The notes beneath the pieces are model-generated. The model ran no database searches and was not told the DNA's origin. It saw only the letters and a program-made list of their open reading frames with translations. Made by a program: the position numbers and the translations under genes. A stretch of DNA of 64,000 nt, taken from contig NC_057863.1 in the NCBI RefSeq assembly GCF_019393635.1, positions 644,215,306-644,279,305 of the forward strand, in the 5' to 3' direction. Source of the stretch: Dromiciops gliroides. Lineage: Eukaryota; Chordata; Mammalia; Microbiotheria; Microbiotheriidae. Shown in pieces: positions 39,995-51,474 of the stretch (its first letter is position 1; each line of letters starts with the position of its first letter).

Positions 39995-40240
39995 GACACA
40001 ACCCAAGGAGCAGTCATGAGTTTGATGGTAGCTTTGAAGACCTATGGCAGAGTGCCCTCTAGTGGTTGGTCATTGCCCCTGTGCTGCATGGTGGTTTGGT
40101 ATTTTTTTTTTTCATTGACTTGGATAAAGACATAGAAAGCATGCCTGTCCAATCACAGCTGGCAGTTGACACAAAGCTAGCACATATAATCAACACATTA
40201 AATAATAGAGCAAAGATTAAAAAAGTATATCAACACCTAG
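39995..40240 (+). repeat. CR1/L3-type LINE ORF remnant
   Basis: The frame at 40105-40210 reads IDLDKDIES followed by a VDTKLA segment, matching the region around the FADDTKL motif of CR1-clade reverse transcriptase. Two of the motif residues are lost. Confidence 0.55.
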
Positions 40241-40243
40241 GGC

Positions 40244-40395
40244 GAGGTTTCCTAACCTTTTCTGTGTCCTAGACTCCTTGGCAGTCCACAGAAGCCTATG
40301 GACCTCTTCTAAGGATAATATTTTAAATTGCATAACATCAAATACCGAGGACTAAAAAGGAAACCAATTACAGTGAAATACAGTAATCAAACTAT
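40244..40395. mobile_element. hAT-like MITE fragment (MER58/MER5-like)
   Basis: GAGGTTTCCTAACCTTTT, then CTTGGCAGTCCACAGAAGCC and CCAATTACAGTGAAATACAG. It resembles the reverse complement of the 19.24-kb MITE interior; the far end is missing. Confidence 0.45.
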
Positions 40396-40539
40396 TTAGA
40401 AAAAAAGCAAACAGGTCGAGGCTTAGAACATTGGGCTTCCTGAAATTTAATAGGTATACAATGCAACTTTATAGTTGTGAAGAGTAACCAGTTAAAGCTC
40501 CTCTTGTGTCTGCTTGAGGAAGTGTCAACCCTGAGCAGG

Positions 40540-41110
40540 TTAGTTCTTTGGTGACTTTTTAAAAATGTAATAAACATTTTTACTTGTAGTTTGGGTTCCA
40601 ATTTTTTATCCTTCCTTCTCTCCTTTGCCTCCCCCCCTCCCTGAGGCAACAAGCAATCAGATATGGGTTATATATGTATGATTGTGTAAAACATTTCAAT
40701 CTTTGTCATTTTGTACAAGAAAACTTGATTAAACGAAAAAAAAATGAAAGAAATTGAAAAATAGCATGCTTCAGTCTGTTCCATCAATATCAGTTCTTTC
40801 TTTGGATGTGGACTGTATGTTTCGTCCATAGTCCTTTGGGATTGTCTTGGATCATTGTATTGTTGAGAAGAGTCAAGTCATTCACAGTTCTTCATCAAAC
40901 AATATTATCTCTGTGCACAATGTTCTCTTGGTTCTGTTCACTTCACAATACATCATTTCATAAAAGTCTTTCCAGGCCTTTCTGAAATCATCCTGCTTGT
41001 CATTTCTTATAGCTCAATAATTTTCCATCACCATCATATACCACAGCTTGTTTAGCCATTCTCCAATTGATGGACATTCCTTTGATTTCTAATTCTTAGC
41101 CACAACCTGG
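40540..41110 (-). repeat. L1 3' end, diverged
   Basis: CTCCCTGAGGCAACAAGCAAT, AATATCAGTTCTTTCTTTGG, GTCTTGGATCATTGTAT, and TCTCTTGGTTCTGTTCACTTC are the reverse of the L1 tail seen elsewhere in the window. Confidence 0.75.
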
Positions 41111-41275
41111 AGGAGTACTTATCACCAAGTTAAGACTTTACTGATGATGAAGGTAATATCTGAATTATTCCCCTGTGCTTGGCTTTTAGAATAGGGGGAG
41201 GGGGGAAGACAGACAGACAGAAACACAGAGAAATAGAGGAGAGAGACAGAAAGAGAGACAGAGAGAAGAGAGACA

Positions 41276-41383
41276 AAGAGCGAGGGAGACAGAAGAGGGG
41301 AGAGAGGGAGAGAGAGAGGGAGAGAGAGAGGGAGAGAGAGAGGGAGAGGGAGAGAGAGAGAGAGGGAGAGGGAGAGGGAGAGA

Positions 41384-41457
<74 letters not shown>
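41276..41457. repeat. (GA)n purine tract
   Basis: About 180 bp of GA with occasional GGGA; the last 65 bp or so is perfect GA. Confidence 0.97.
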
Positions 41458-41459
<2 letters not shown>

Positions 41460-41699
41460 TTAGGGGTTTCTTGAAGGCAAAAGACTCAGTTTCCTGGGAG
41501 AAAGCTTGGCCCCTGCAGAGAATCATGTGGTCCCAGGAATGGCAGAAGACAAAGCCAACAATGGACTAATAAGCTAAGGAGTCTGTGGATCAAGAATTAG
41601 TTGGAGCTGGAGAGCTACAAGGGACAGAGCCAGCTGAGAACTTGCCCATTCTGCAATTGAGTTACATGGTCTATACAGGCTGTAGGATGTTTGCTTTAG

Positions 41700-41860
41700 A
41701 ACTATAAGGAGCCTTAGAAAGCATTGCATCCAACCCCTTCATTTTACAGATGAGAAAATTGAGGGACTAGGGGAGTTAAGTGACTTGCCCAGGGTCACAC
41801 AAGGAGTACAAGTCAGAATTTGAGCTCAAGTCCAGAGTTCTATCTTCTCCATCATCTTGG
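41700..41860 (-). repeat. MIR-like fragment
   Basis: TTTTACAGATGAGAAAATTGAGG, then GTGACTTGCCCAGGGTCACAC and GAGTTCTATC. Confidence 0.55.
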
Positions 41861-42109
41861 GTCTCTGGGGAAATAGGTAGATTCTCTAGGAAACTCAAGT
41901 GCTCTCCCCTGGTGGGTGGGCCCTCAACCCCAGTGCAATACTATAAATCTTGAGGATTGGAGAGGTACCTAGGAAAGTCAGGCTAACCCCAGTTTAGATT
42001 ATAAACTCAGGGTTGAGTCCTTTCCCAAACATATTAAGTAACATTTGGCCCCTGGCTACTTCATCTACTCTTCATAGTTTCCATTAATTTTCCTGGATGA
42101 CATTTAAGG

Positions 42110-42255
42110 AAGAAAGGAAATGAGCATTTATTAAAGACCTATTATGTGCCAGGAACTATGCTAAGCACTTTGTAATTATTTCATTTGATCCTCATTTGAA
42201 CTCGGGTCTCTCTGACTCAAGGCCCAGTGTTCTATCCACTGCACTCTCTAGCTGT
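42110..42255 (-). repeat. MIR/THER-type SINE, internally deleted
   Basis: GAGCATTTATTAAAGACC, TTATGTGCCAGGAACTATGC, then directly CTCATTTGAACTCGGGTCTC and CTATCCACTGCAC. Confidence 0.65.
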
Positions 42256-42547
42256 TTTCTTGCTGCTATTAAGGTGCCAGCCTCTAACAGCTCTACTCCC
42301 CCATTCAATTCACTGTTTCTGATATGCTGTGGGTCATAATATGGAATACCTGGATTTTGTTAGCAGTGTGGGAAAACAAGTGTCAGTACCTGTAAGTGAA
42401 GGTTGTTCCCTTGAGGAGAAATACTTAGACATTGTGACAGTTCTTCTGTCTGTTCGGAACCACAATAACAAAAGTGATCACTGTTTTATGCTTTACTTCT
42501 TCATGTTGTCTCATAGAGTCATTAGCTTCCATCTGCCTAATTCTGAT

Positions 42548-42693
42548 TTTTTTTTTTAGTGAAGCAATTGGGGTTAAGTGACTTGCCCAGGGTCACAGAA
42601 CTAGTAAGTGTTAAGTGTCTGAGGCTGGATTTGAACTCAGGTATTCCTGACTCCAGGGCCTGTGCTCTATCCACTATACCACCTAGCTTCTCT
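42548..42693 (-). repeat. tRNA-derived SINE, TGCTTCAC-type 3' end
   Basis: Nested in L1 ORF1; target duplication CTAATTCTGATTTTT. Confidence 0.95.
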
Positions 42694-42897
42694 CTAATTC
42701 TGATTTTTAAGGAATTATTTCCCCCAGTCAGCTTTTGCACCTCCTTTCCCATTTGTCCAATTGTATTTTTTAAGGCATTATTCTTTTTCAAAGCTATTGA
42801 CTTTCTCTGGCATAACTCTCATTTCCTAATTTTTCTTCTACCTCTCTTATTTGGTTTATAAAATCCTTTTTGAGCTCTTCTAAGAGGACTTTTTGTA

Positions 42898-43080
42898 CTT
42901 TTTTTTTCTTTTTTGGTGGGGCAATGAAGGTTAATCTGGTCACACAGCTGGTAAGTGCCAAGTGTCTGAGTCCAGATTTGAACTCAGCTCCTCCTGAATC
43001 CAGGGCCGGTGCTCTGGTGACCATTCCCCTATGTATATTGTATTTCTTAATTAGTATATAATTGTGCCACTTAGCTGCCC
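42898..43080 (-). repeat. tRNA-derived SINE carrying a 48-bp foreign block
   Basis: The normal SINE order is broken after GGTGCTCT. The following 43014-43061 matches 45075-45122, and the SINE head then resumes with TGTGCCACTTAGCTGCCC. Part of the core is also deleted (GGTTAATCTGGTCACAC). Confidence 0.9.
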
Positions 43081-43829
43081 TGGCTTTTTGGTCTTGAGAC
43101 CAATTCCTCTTCCCTTTTAAGGCTTCACATGTAGGCATCGTGACACTGTTGTCCCCCTCTGACTTTATGTTTTGGTCTTCCCTGTCACCATAGTAATTTT
43201 ATATGGTGATGGTTCTTTTCTGTTTCTTATTCATATTTTAGCCTATTTCATGCCTTTTAAAGTTGAGCTCTGCTCCTGGGGTACAGCATGCACTGTCCCA
43301 AGCTTCTTTTGTTGGGGGCCAGGGGCCCAGTCACTGGCTTTCTGCTCCGAGGGCTCAGCAACTTGCAGCTTGCTCACTGAACTGGGGTGGTTCAGCCTAG
43401 TTGGGTCTGTTGGGTAGTAGATACCCCAGTTGGCAGATTGCTTTCTATGTTGAAGCTGGCACCCTCACAAGTGGCCTTCTGTGCCACTAGCTTGCTGAGC
43501 TAGGACCAAGTGTTCTCAGCTACTGATCCGTGCTGTGGCTAAGAGCCTTCTGCTGGGTTGTCCAGACACCCTCTGTGCTGAGCTGCACTCTCCTTTTACC
43601 TTGTAAGACCTTCTAGGTTATCTTAAGCTGGAAAATTGTTTCACTCCATCTTTTTGTAGGTTTTGTAGCTCAAGAATCTGTTTAGAGGCTTAATTTAACA
43701 TTGTTTCCAAGGGAAATTTTGGAGAGCTGAGGCAACTTCCTGGATTCTCTCTACCATCTTGGCTTCACCTCCAATAAGTGAAAAGTGATCACTATAAAAA
43801 AGAAAGTCCATAGTTTTTGTCCTATTCCA

Positions 43830-44370
43830 TTCCTTGGGCATTTCATGGATGCACAGTCTAGCTGTTGAGTCCAATCCTTCCTCAGAAAGGAGTCACCTTT
43901 ACATTCTACCTGACAAGTGGTCATCTAGCCTTCTCTTGAAGACTCCCCAGGAGGAGGACACCCAAGATAGCTCCTTCCACATGTGGACAATCCTAATTGT
44001 TAGAAAGTTTGTCCATATATCCAGCCTTGATTTGCCTCTTTGCAGCTCCCTCATGGCTCCTAGATCTGCCTTTTGGGGGCAGACAGAATAGGACTTACCT
44101 CTCTTTCATGTATCATCTTTTCAGATTCTTAGAGATGGCCATCATGTTCTGTCTCATTCTTATCTTCTCAAGGATAAGTATCCCAAATCCTTCAACTGGC
44201 TGAACTTAGGGATCTTCATCCTGGTTGGCCTCTCTGGGTACGCTCCAGCTTATCAATGTCCCTTCTAAATTGTGGCATCTAGAGCTGAATTCAATACTCC
44301 AGATAGGGTCTGATCAAAGCAGAGTACACAGAGATGATCACCTCTTTATTCCTCTCTTAATGCAGCCGAA
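43830..44370 (-). repeat. CR1/L3-type LINE (end of ORF2 and 3' region)
   Basis: On the minus strand this corresponds to the conserved CR1 stretch around the YSALVRPHLEYC block and following helices: plus-strand marks are CTCCAGCTTATCAATGTCCC, AATACTCCAGATAGGGTCTG and CAGAGTACACAGAGATGATC. Frame broken. Confidence 0.7.
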
Positions 44371-44381
44371 GATCCAATTTA

Positions 44382-44537
44382 CTTTTTTTTTTTTTTTTTT
44401 AGTGAGGCAATGGGGGTTAAGTGACTTGCCCAGGGTCACACAGCTAGTAAGTGTCAAGTGTCTGAGGCTGGATCTGAACTCAGGTCCTCCTGACTCCAGG
44501 GCCGGTGCTCTATCCACTGCGCCACCTAGCTGCCCCC
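44382..44537 (-). repeat. tRNA-derived SINE, TGCCTCAC-type 3' end
   Basis: Target duplication CCAATTTACTTTTTT; inserted at the edge of the CR1 remnant. Confidence 0.95.
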
Positions 44538-44587
44538 AATTTACTTTTTTGATGGCTATGTCACACTATCGAAGCCCCATTACATAG

Positions 44588-44700
44588 TAAACTCTTGGAG
44601 GGCAGAGACTATCTTTCTTTTTTTCTGATTTGTATCCTCATCACGTAGTGCAGTGCCTGGTACATAATAAGTCCTTAATAAATGTTTATTCACTATTAAC
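44588..44700 (+). repeat. L2-type LINE 3' end
   Basis: AACTCTTGGAGGGCAGAGAC, GTGCAGTGCCTGGTACATAA and CCTTAATAAATGTTTATTC. Confidence 0.8.
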
Positions 44701-44784
44701 TATTGATGCATATCGAGCATGAAATACATTAGACCTTTCTAGAAGATATACTACTTAGGAAGTTGATTTCTTGAAATTAACCAA

Positions 44785-44905
44785 CCAATAAGTCAACAAT
44801 CAATTAATAAGCACCACTGTATGTCACGCTCTTTGCTAATGGCAATGATACAAAGAAAAAATAGATAACAATGCCTGGCCTCAAGGAGCTTACATTCTAA
44901 GTGTT
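44785..44905 (+). repeat. THER/MIR3-type fragment
   Basis: AACAATCAATTAATAAGCACC, TGTATGTCACGCTCTTTGC, then CCTGGCCTCAAGGAGCTTAC. Confidence 0.65.
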
Positions 44906-45074
44906 AACTTTATAATGATCCCAATTAAATGAAATTTAGTGTGTCAGTTTTCTAGTCTATCAAACTATCTTTGGCTCTAGACTCTGTAATGTAATATGTT
45001 AGCTCTCCCTCCCAGATTTTCAGCAGCTACAAATTGAATAAGCATACCTTTATCCAAGTCCAAAACACGTTTTC

Positions 45075-45245
45075 CTGGTGACCATTCCCCTACGTGTATT
45101 GTATTTCTCAATTAGTATATAAGCTACTCGGTGGTAGGAACTGCCTTGCCCATTTGTATTTGTATGCCCAGTGCTTAGCCCAGTGCCTGGCATATAGTAA
45201 GTGCCTAATAAATGCAATTTCATTCATTCATTCATTGATAAACAC
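45075..45245 (+). repeat. L2-type LINE 3' end containing the shared 48-bp block
   Basis: Its first 48 bp (to 45122) match 43014-43061 with three transitions. It continues as an ordinary L2 3' end (CAGTGCTTAGCCCAGTGCC, GCCTAATAAATGC, then ATTCATTCATTCATT). Confidence 0.8.
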
Positions 45246-45354
45246 ATTTAATAGTATAGAGCCAAGCACAGATCATAGACACTCAACAGATTTCCTGCCA
45301 AGGTAACATTAAACCATTTATAGCTACTCCTTGAGTATGGCCATTCAATCAGTT

Positions 45355-46080
45355 CTTTTTTTAATCATAAAAGTATTTTATTATTTTTCAGTTACATGTA
45401 AAGATAGTTTTCAACATTTGTTTTCATAAGATTTTTAGTTCCAAATTTTCCCCCCTTCCTCCCTTTTCCTCTCCCCTCCTCAAGACAGAAAGCAATCTTA
45501 TATAGGTTATATATTTGCAATCACATTTAAACATATTTCTGCATTAGTCATGTTGTGAAAGAAGAATCAGAGCATGGGGAAAAACCTCAGAAAAGAAAAA
45601 AAATGGCCAAAAAGTAGAAACAGTATGGTTCAATCTGCATTTAGAATCCACAGTTCTTTTTTTCTGAATGTGGAGAACATTTTCTATCATGCTTTCTTTG
45701 GAATTGTCTTGGATCATTGCACTACTGATCATCATTGCACAGTTGACCATCACACAATGTTGCTGTTACTGTGTACAATGTTCTTGTAGTTCTGCTCACT
45801 TTACTCAGCATCAGTCTGCTTAGGTCTTTCCAGCTTTCTCTGAAATCTGCCTGCTCATCGTTTATTACCGCACAATAGTATTCCATTACATTCATATACC
45901 ACAACTTGTTTAGCCATTCCCCAGTTGATGAGCATTCCCTCAATTTCCAATTCTTTGCTACCACAATGAGAGCTGCTATAAATATTTTTGTACATGTGCA
46001 TCCTTTTCCCTTTTCTATGATCTCTTTGGGAAACAGACCTACTAGTGGTATTTCTGGATCAAAGGGTATGCACCATTCAA
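45355..46080 (-). repeat. L1 3' end (ORF2 C-terminus and 3' UTR)
   Basis: The minus strand keeps a 124-codon open frame (45722-46096) with IPLVGLFPKEII, VVAKNWKLRECSS, WLNKLWYMNVMEYYCAV and MLSKVSRTTRTLY, the L1 ORF2 C-terminus. Not a host gene. Confidence 0.9.
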
Positions 46081-46439
46081 TCAGTTCTTGATCCATTTTA
46101 TGTCTAGTCTCTTAACCCACATTTCCCCACCTTTTCCAATAGCATGAGGCAACTCATCACATGCTTTGCTAAAATCAGGTATACCTCTTGTTTGTGCATA
46201 GTTACCTCTGCTTTACCTCTGTTGACTCACTCACCCCAAACTACCCTCATATTTACAGGTCTGTGGTTCCCAGAGAGGGATGACCACCATATGGCTACAT
46301 CTCAAATATTCAGGGTCCTGGAGGTAACTATCTTGTGAGGGGTGGGGAGACACTCTCTTATCAGCCACCATTGTAAGCTCTTGAATTCCCATTGGCACAT
46401 TTTCCATTTACACAAAATTATTCACATGATTAACTCTCT

Positions 46440-47445
46440 TTAGAAATGTTTTTATTGACATCTTTTTTAATATTAACATAATTTCCCCAAATGTCCCTGC
46501 CCATATTTCTGCTAGAGAGCCATTTTATAAGACAAATAGTATTTTAAAAGAAAGAAGCAAGCCTAAATGATTATTTCATTTAAAAAAGGCTGAAATATGT
46601 GCAAGGTACAATATTTATGGACTTCCTGTTTCTTCAAAGAAGTGGGGTGGTAGTATCTTCTCATATCTCTTCTTTTTTGAGCCTTGAAATTTTGTAACAA
46701 TAAATTTTGATTTATTTTTTGTTCTTGTTCCTTCCATTTACATTGTCATAGTCGTCATGTATATTGTTTTCTTGGCTCTGCTTTCTTTTCTCTGCATCGG
46801 TTTATGTAGATCTTTCTATCATTCTCTGCATTCATCATATCCATCATTTCTTACAGCATATCCCACTAAACCCAGCCATTCCCCAGTTGATAGGTATCTG
46901 TTTTATTTCTAATCTTTTGCCATCCAATCCTTTGCTATCATAAAAAGCGCTGATATAAATATTTTGGTGCATCTGGGAGCATTCTTCTTATTGACGGCTT
47001 TTTGTGGTATAAGTCCAGTAGTAGAATCTCTGGGCCAAAAAATGTGACCATTTCAATTGCTTTATTTGGATTATAATATTCAAAGTTTCTTTCCAAAATG
47101 GTTCTCCTGATTCACAGCTCTACCAACAATGCAGTACTGTGTGTATTTTCCCCAAAGTCCTCTGACATGGACTATTGCCGTCTTTTGTCATCTTTGATAA
47201 TTTTCAGGGTGTGAGGTGACACTTCAGGGTTATTTTCATTTGCATTTCATTCACTCTTCTTATTAGTGTTTTGGGGAATTCTTTAATATGGTTATTAATT
47301 ATTTGCAATTCTTCATTTGAGAACTATTTGTTCATATTGTCTTTTGGGAATAGCTTTTGTCTTAAATATCTGTTAATTGTTTATATTTCTTGGATTTTTT
47401 TTAAATTTTGAAAAATTTAATATAATTTGACGCTTGATATAATTC
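46440..47445 (-). repeat. L1 3' end, older copy
   Basis: The plus strand reads CATTCCCCAGTTGATAGG, CTATCATAAAAAGCGCTGAT, CAGCTCTACCAACAATGCAG and GTGTGAGGTGACACTTCAGG, as in the other minus-strand L1 ends but more diverged. Confidence 0.8.
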
Positions 47446-47461
47446 GACATCATTAATTCTT

Positions 47462-47596
47462 TGGGGGGGGGCAATGAGGGATAAGTGACTTGCCCAGGGT
47501 TACACAGCTAGTGTCAAGTGTCTGAGGCCAGATTTGAACTCAGGTCCTCCTGAATCCAGGACTGGTGCTTTATCCACTGTGCCACCTATCTGCCCC
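47462..47596 (-). repeat. tRNA-derived SINE with poly-T tail lost
   Basis: Target duplication TGACATCATTAATTCT on both sides, with a third copy about 22 bp further on. The tail is GGGGGGGG rather than T-rich. Confidence 0.92.
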
Positions 47597-47947
47597 ATGA
47601 CATCATTAATTCTATTTTTTTGACATCATTAATTCTTAAACATAAAACAATTGCTAAATAATGAGGCAAAAGCAAGAATAACCATAATATTACAGTTAAT
47701 CAATATAAAGCAACTGCAGAAATAATCAATATATCACAACCTACCATAAATCGGGGTCACAGTTTTCCACTAATGGATTCAGTGTCTGTGGTGAATATGA
47801 ACACACTTGCAGAAACCTGTGGAGGAAAACCCATGTCCTATTCAAAGAACATCCATTTGAGGGAAGAACTGGTTTGACTTGTCTTCCTTGCCCAGAAATT
47901 CAACCTGATTAGCTTTGTAGTTCTCTGCAGTAAGAGAACTGCTTACA

Positions 47948-48111
47948 AGGGGCAGCTAGATGGCACAGTGGATAGAGCACCGGCCCTGGAGTCAGGACTA
48001 CCTGAGTTCAGATCCAGCCTCAGACACTTGACATTTACTAGCTGTGTGACCCTGGGCAAGTCACTTAACCCCAATTGCCTCACAAAAACCAACAACAACA
48101 AACAAACAAAC
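47948..48111 (+). repeat. tRNA-derived SINE, TGCCTCAC-type 3' end
   Basis: Complete copy with an AACAACAAACAAAC tail that directly meets the reverse L1 end at 48112. Confidence 0.93.
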
Positions 48112-49100
48112 ATGTAAAGATAGTTTTCAACATTTGTTTTTTATAATATTTCTAGTTTCAAATTTTTCTCCCTCCCTTCCCTCCCTCCCCCCTCCCCAAG
48201 ACAGCAAGCAATCTGATATAGGCTACATATGTACAATCACATTAAATGTATTTCTGCATTAGTCATGCTGTGAAAGAAGAATCAGAGCAAAAGCGAAAAA
48301 CCTCAAAAAAGAAACACACAAAAAAGTAGAAATAGTATGGTTCCATCTGCATCTAGATTCCACAGTTCTTTTTTTCTGGATTTGGAGAGCATTTTTCATC
48401 ATGAGTCCTTTGAAACTATTTTGGACCATTGTATTGCTGAGAAGAGTCAAGTCTATTACAACTGATCAACACACAATGTTGTTGATACTGTGTACAATGT
48501 TCTCCTGGTTCTGCTCATCTCACTCAGCATCAGTTCATGTAAGTTCTTCCAGATTTCTCTGAAATCTGCCTGCTCTTCATTTCTTACAGCACAATAGTTT
48601 TCCATTACATTCATATACCACAATTTGTTCAGCCATTCCTCAATTGATGGGCATTGCCTCAATTTCCAATTCCTTGCCACCACAAAAAGAGCAGCTCTAA
48701 ATATTTTTGCACATGTGGGTCCTTTTCCCTTATTTATGATCTCTTTGGGGAAAAGACCTAATAGTGGTATTGCTGGGTCAGCTTTGTAGCCCTTTGGGTA
48801 TAGTTCCAAATTGCTCTCCAGAAGGGTTGGATCAGTTCACAGCTCTACCAACAATGCATTAGTGTTCCAATTTTTCCACAGCTTCTCCAACATTTATTAT
48901 TTTCCTTTTCTGCCATATTAGCCAATCTGATAGGTGTGAGGTGGTACCTCAGAGTTGTTTTAATTTGCATCTCTCTAATCAATAGTGATTTAGAGCATTT
49001 TTTCATATGGCAGTAGATAGCTTTGATTTCTTTACCAGAAAACTGCCTGTTCATGTCCTTTGACCATTTCTCAATTGGGGAATGACTTGACACTATCTAT
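48112..49100 (-). repeat. L1 3' end (ORF2 C-terminus and 3' UTR), well preserved
   Basis: The minus strand keeps two long frames (48456-48809 and 48845-49093) with [50 protein letters not shown] and [14 protein letters not shown]. They are separated by a frameshift. Confidence 0.92.
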
Positions 49101-49119
49101 TCTTTTTTTAAAATTTTAA

Positions 49120-49262
49120 AAATTTTTTTGGTGAGGCAATTGGGGTAAAGTGACTTGCCTAGGGTCACACAGCTAGTAATTGTTAAGTGTCTGAGGCTAG
49201 ATTTGAACTCAGGTCCTGAATCCAGGGCTGGTGCTTTATGCACTGCGCCACCTAGCTGCCCC
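49120..49262 (-). repeat. tRNA-derived SINE, TGCCTCAC-type 3' end
   Basis: Target duplication ACACTATCTATTCTT places it in L1-flanking sequence. Confidence 0.94.
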
Positions 49263-49857
49263 AACACTATCTATTCTTGATGAAGTCTTGATTTCTGCTT
49301 CTTTATCTATGTTCATTAATCATCTCTTTCACAATACATTCAGTAATTCCCCCAGGAACTGAAGTTAATGACCATAGGTCTATAATTTCCACATTCTATC
49401 TTCTTTGTTCTTTTGAATGAGACAGGTCCTTTTCTCCAGACTTGCAAAGCCTCCTCTCCAGTTCTCCAGTCTTTGAAATGTCCGTGACACTTTAACAAAC
49501 ACAGTCACCTCTTGTTCCAGTGCCAGAGGGATAGTTCATTTGGGGGAGGTAACTTCAATTCATCAAGTGAGAACTAAGTGTTTTCTTACCATTATCTTCC
49601 TTATTTGGGGCATCTACTCTGCATTATCCCTTTTTGTTCTGCTCTTCACAGTGTGGAGGTCTTGGAAGAGAAAACAGAAGGAACCAGTTGTTGCCTTTTC
49701 TTTGATGCAGTTACTGTGCTATCCACCTGGTTCAGTAGTGTTATCCCTTCTGTGATGCCACTTTTGGTTGTCCTTAACTGTCTTTTCACATTCCTGATGC
49801 TGTTATTTTCAAAATAAGTTTCTTATTGCTGTCTTTTTTTTTTTTTTTACATCACCT
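49263..49857. other. No gene recognised
   Basis: A hydrophobic open frame near 49540-49817 has no recognised domain; probably old repeat. Confidence 0.4.
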
Positions 49858-49858
49858 A

Positions 49859-50010
49859 CATTTTTTTTTTTTAGTGAGGCAATTGGGGTTAAGTGACTTG
49901 CCCAGGGTCACACAGCTAGTAAGTGTTAAGTGTCTGAGGCCAGATTTGAACTCAGGTAGTCCTGAATCCAGGGCTGGTGCTCTATCCACTGCGCCACCTA
50001 GCTGCCCCAC
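49859..50010 (-). repeat. tRNA-derived SINE, TGCCTCAC-type 3' end
   Basis: Target duplication ACATCACCTACATTT. Confidence 0.95.
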
Positions 50011-50356
50011 ATCACCTACATTTCCTAATATGTGCCTTGTCCCCTTACAACCCAGGGTGTGCCAGTAAATTTTTAACAGCCATCTCTCTGATGAAAAAAA
50101 AAAAACAACCTTTTTGAGTTTCATCTGCATTTCTTCATCACTTTCTTAAGTCTAGAAAATCAACAAAACCATAAATCCAGCCCTGATTTGTAGTCTTTGC
50201 TAATTTCCAAGGTGCAAATGCTCACACTAAAAATTTAACAATCAGCTCTTAAATCAACTTTCATTACAGCACTCCCTTCTATCTCTCCCAGAGGGTCATT
50301 CCTTATAACAAAGGACTGAAAAGGAGGGGGGAAAAACCCCAGTTCAGCAAAACTAA

Positions 50357-50775
50357 ACAATACAAGTCTTTGTGACTCCATTTGGGGTTTTCTTATTTAT
50401 TTATTCATTCATTCATTCTTTTATTTATTTATTTGTGGGGCAATGGGGGTTAAGTGACTTGCCCAGGGTCACACAGCTAGTAAGTGTCAAGTGTCTGAGA
50501 CCGGATTTGAACTCAGGTACTCCTGAATCCAGGGCCAGTGCTTTATCCACTGTGCCACCTAGCCTCCCCCCATTTGGGGTTTTCTTGGCAAAGATAATGG
50601 TGGGGTTTGCTATTTCCTTCTCCAGCTCATTTTACAGATGAGGAAACTGAACCAAACAGGGTTAAGTGACTTGTTCACAGTCACACACTTAGTGAGTATC
50701 TGAGGCCAGATTTGAACTCAGGTCTTCCTGACTCAGGCCCAGTGCTCTATCCACTGTGCCACCTAGCTACCCTTG
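50357..50775 (-). repeat. CORE-SINE with RTE-like tail (MAR1-type), split by a SINE
   Basis: The left part GTCTTTGTGACTCCATTTGG and the right part GGCAAAGATAATGG...CACCTAGCTACCC are separated by the insertion at 50418-50570. Confidence 0.92.
50418..50570 (-). repeat. tRNA-derived SINE nested in a MAR1-type SINE
   Basis: Target duplication CCATTTGGGGTTTTCTT; tail expanded to (TTTA)n and (TTCA)n at about 50394-50439. Confidence 0.95.
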
Positions 50776-50883
50776 ATAGTATTTATGGTGTTCCATACTT
50801 CTAATAAGCAGGGCTGGTGACTTCTCATAGCTCTTCTTCATTGTCAAGCTTGGTAACTACAATTTCAGAGCATTTCTTTTCAT

Positions 50884-51028
50884 TTTTTTTTTGTGGGGCA
50901 ATGAGGGTTAAGTGACTTACCCAGGATCACACAGCTAGTAAGTGTCAAGTGTCTGAGGCTGGATTTGAACTCAGGTCCTCCTGAATCCAGGGCTGGTGCT
51001 TTATCCACTGTGCCACCTATCTGCCTCT
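50884..51028 (-). repeat. tRNA-derived SINE, GGGGCAAT-type 3' end
   Basis: Complete core and head (CACCTATCTGCCTC), T tract in front. Confidence 0.92.
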
Positions 51029-51069
51029 TTATCATTTTGTCAAAGGGGAAATAGATGGTGGGAGTCCTT

Positions 51070-51470
51070 ATGTATTCTCTTTAAAGAATTTCACCCTCTC
51101 GTACACAATTCAATTAGAATAAAATAGTCTTTTATTTGGGTACTAAAGAAAGGGACCAAGAAGGAAGTCCAAGACTTCCCTCAAAGGGAGAAAATGGTTC
51201 ATTTCTCTTTGACTAGGAGGGAGGCCAAAGCCTTTTATAGAGGACAGATAGGGAGGCAACAGATGGGGTGACCACCTGACTATGAAAAATTCCTTTTGGG
51301 GGGTGGGGTGGGGGAAAGATTCCTGAGAGTCTGGGAGATAATTCTGACCTCTGGAGTTATCTCTGTCTCCTAGCTCAGGTAGTAACCATGTGTAACTGAT
51401 TTTCTTGCTATAGAATTGGCCAGTTTAAATTTGAATAGTTCCAACCTATTAACTATAGTTCCAACTATTA
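51070..51470 (-). mobile_element. Candidate solo LTR with TATA box and poly-A signal
   Basis: On the minus strand CTATAAAAGG (51231-51240) is followed about 95 bp later by AATAAA (51131-51136), the U3-R-U5 arrangement of an LTR. Ends are uncertain and no target duplication was found. No internal retroviral region accompanies it. Confidence 0.45.
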
Positions 51471-51474
51471 ACAA

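Larger units (their letters stand above)
42480..43775 (-). repeat. L1 5' UTR and ORF1 N-terminal region
   Basis: A start Met at 43138 opens a frame beginning MPTCEALKGKRNWSQDQKA. After a nested SINE the coiled-coil continues (EELKKDFINQIREVEEKLG, then IGQMGKEVQKLTGGNNSLK), then a second SINE, then RQMEANDSMRQHEEVKHK near 42480-42545. Upstream 43139-43775 is GC-richer 5' UTR ending, on the minus strand, with GGAGGTGAAGCCAAGATGG. Confidence 0.8.

Noticed and set aside
41122..41526. 134-codon Ser/Leu-rich frame
   Set aside because: Translation of a (GA)n/(CT)n microsatellite.
45722..46096. 124-codon minus-strand frame as a gene
   Set aside because: It is the L1 ORF2 C-terminus, seen in several broken copies in this window.
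48456..49093. Two adjacent minus-strand frames as a host gene
   Set aside because: Same L1 ORF2 tail, frameshifted and ending in an L1 3' UTR.
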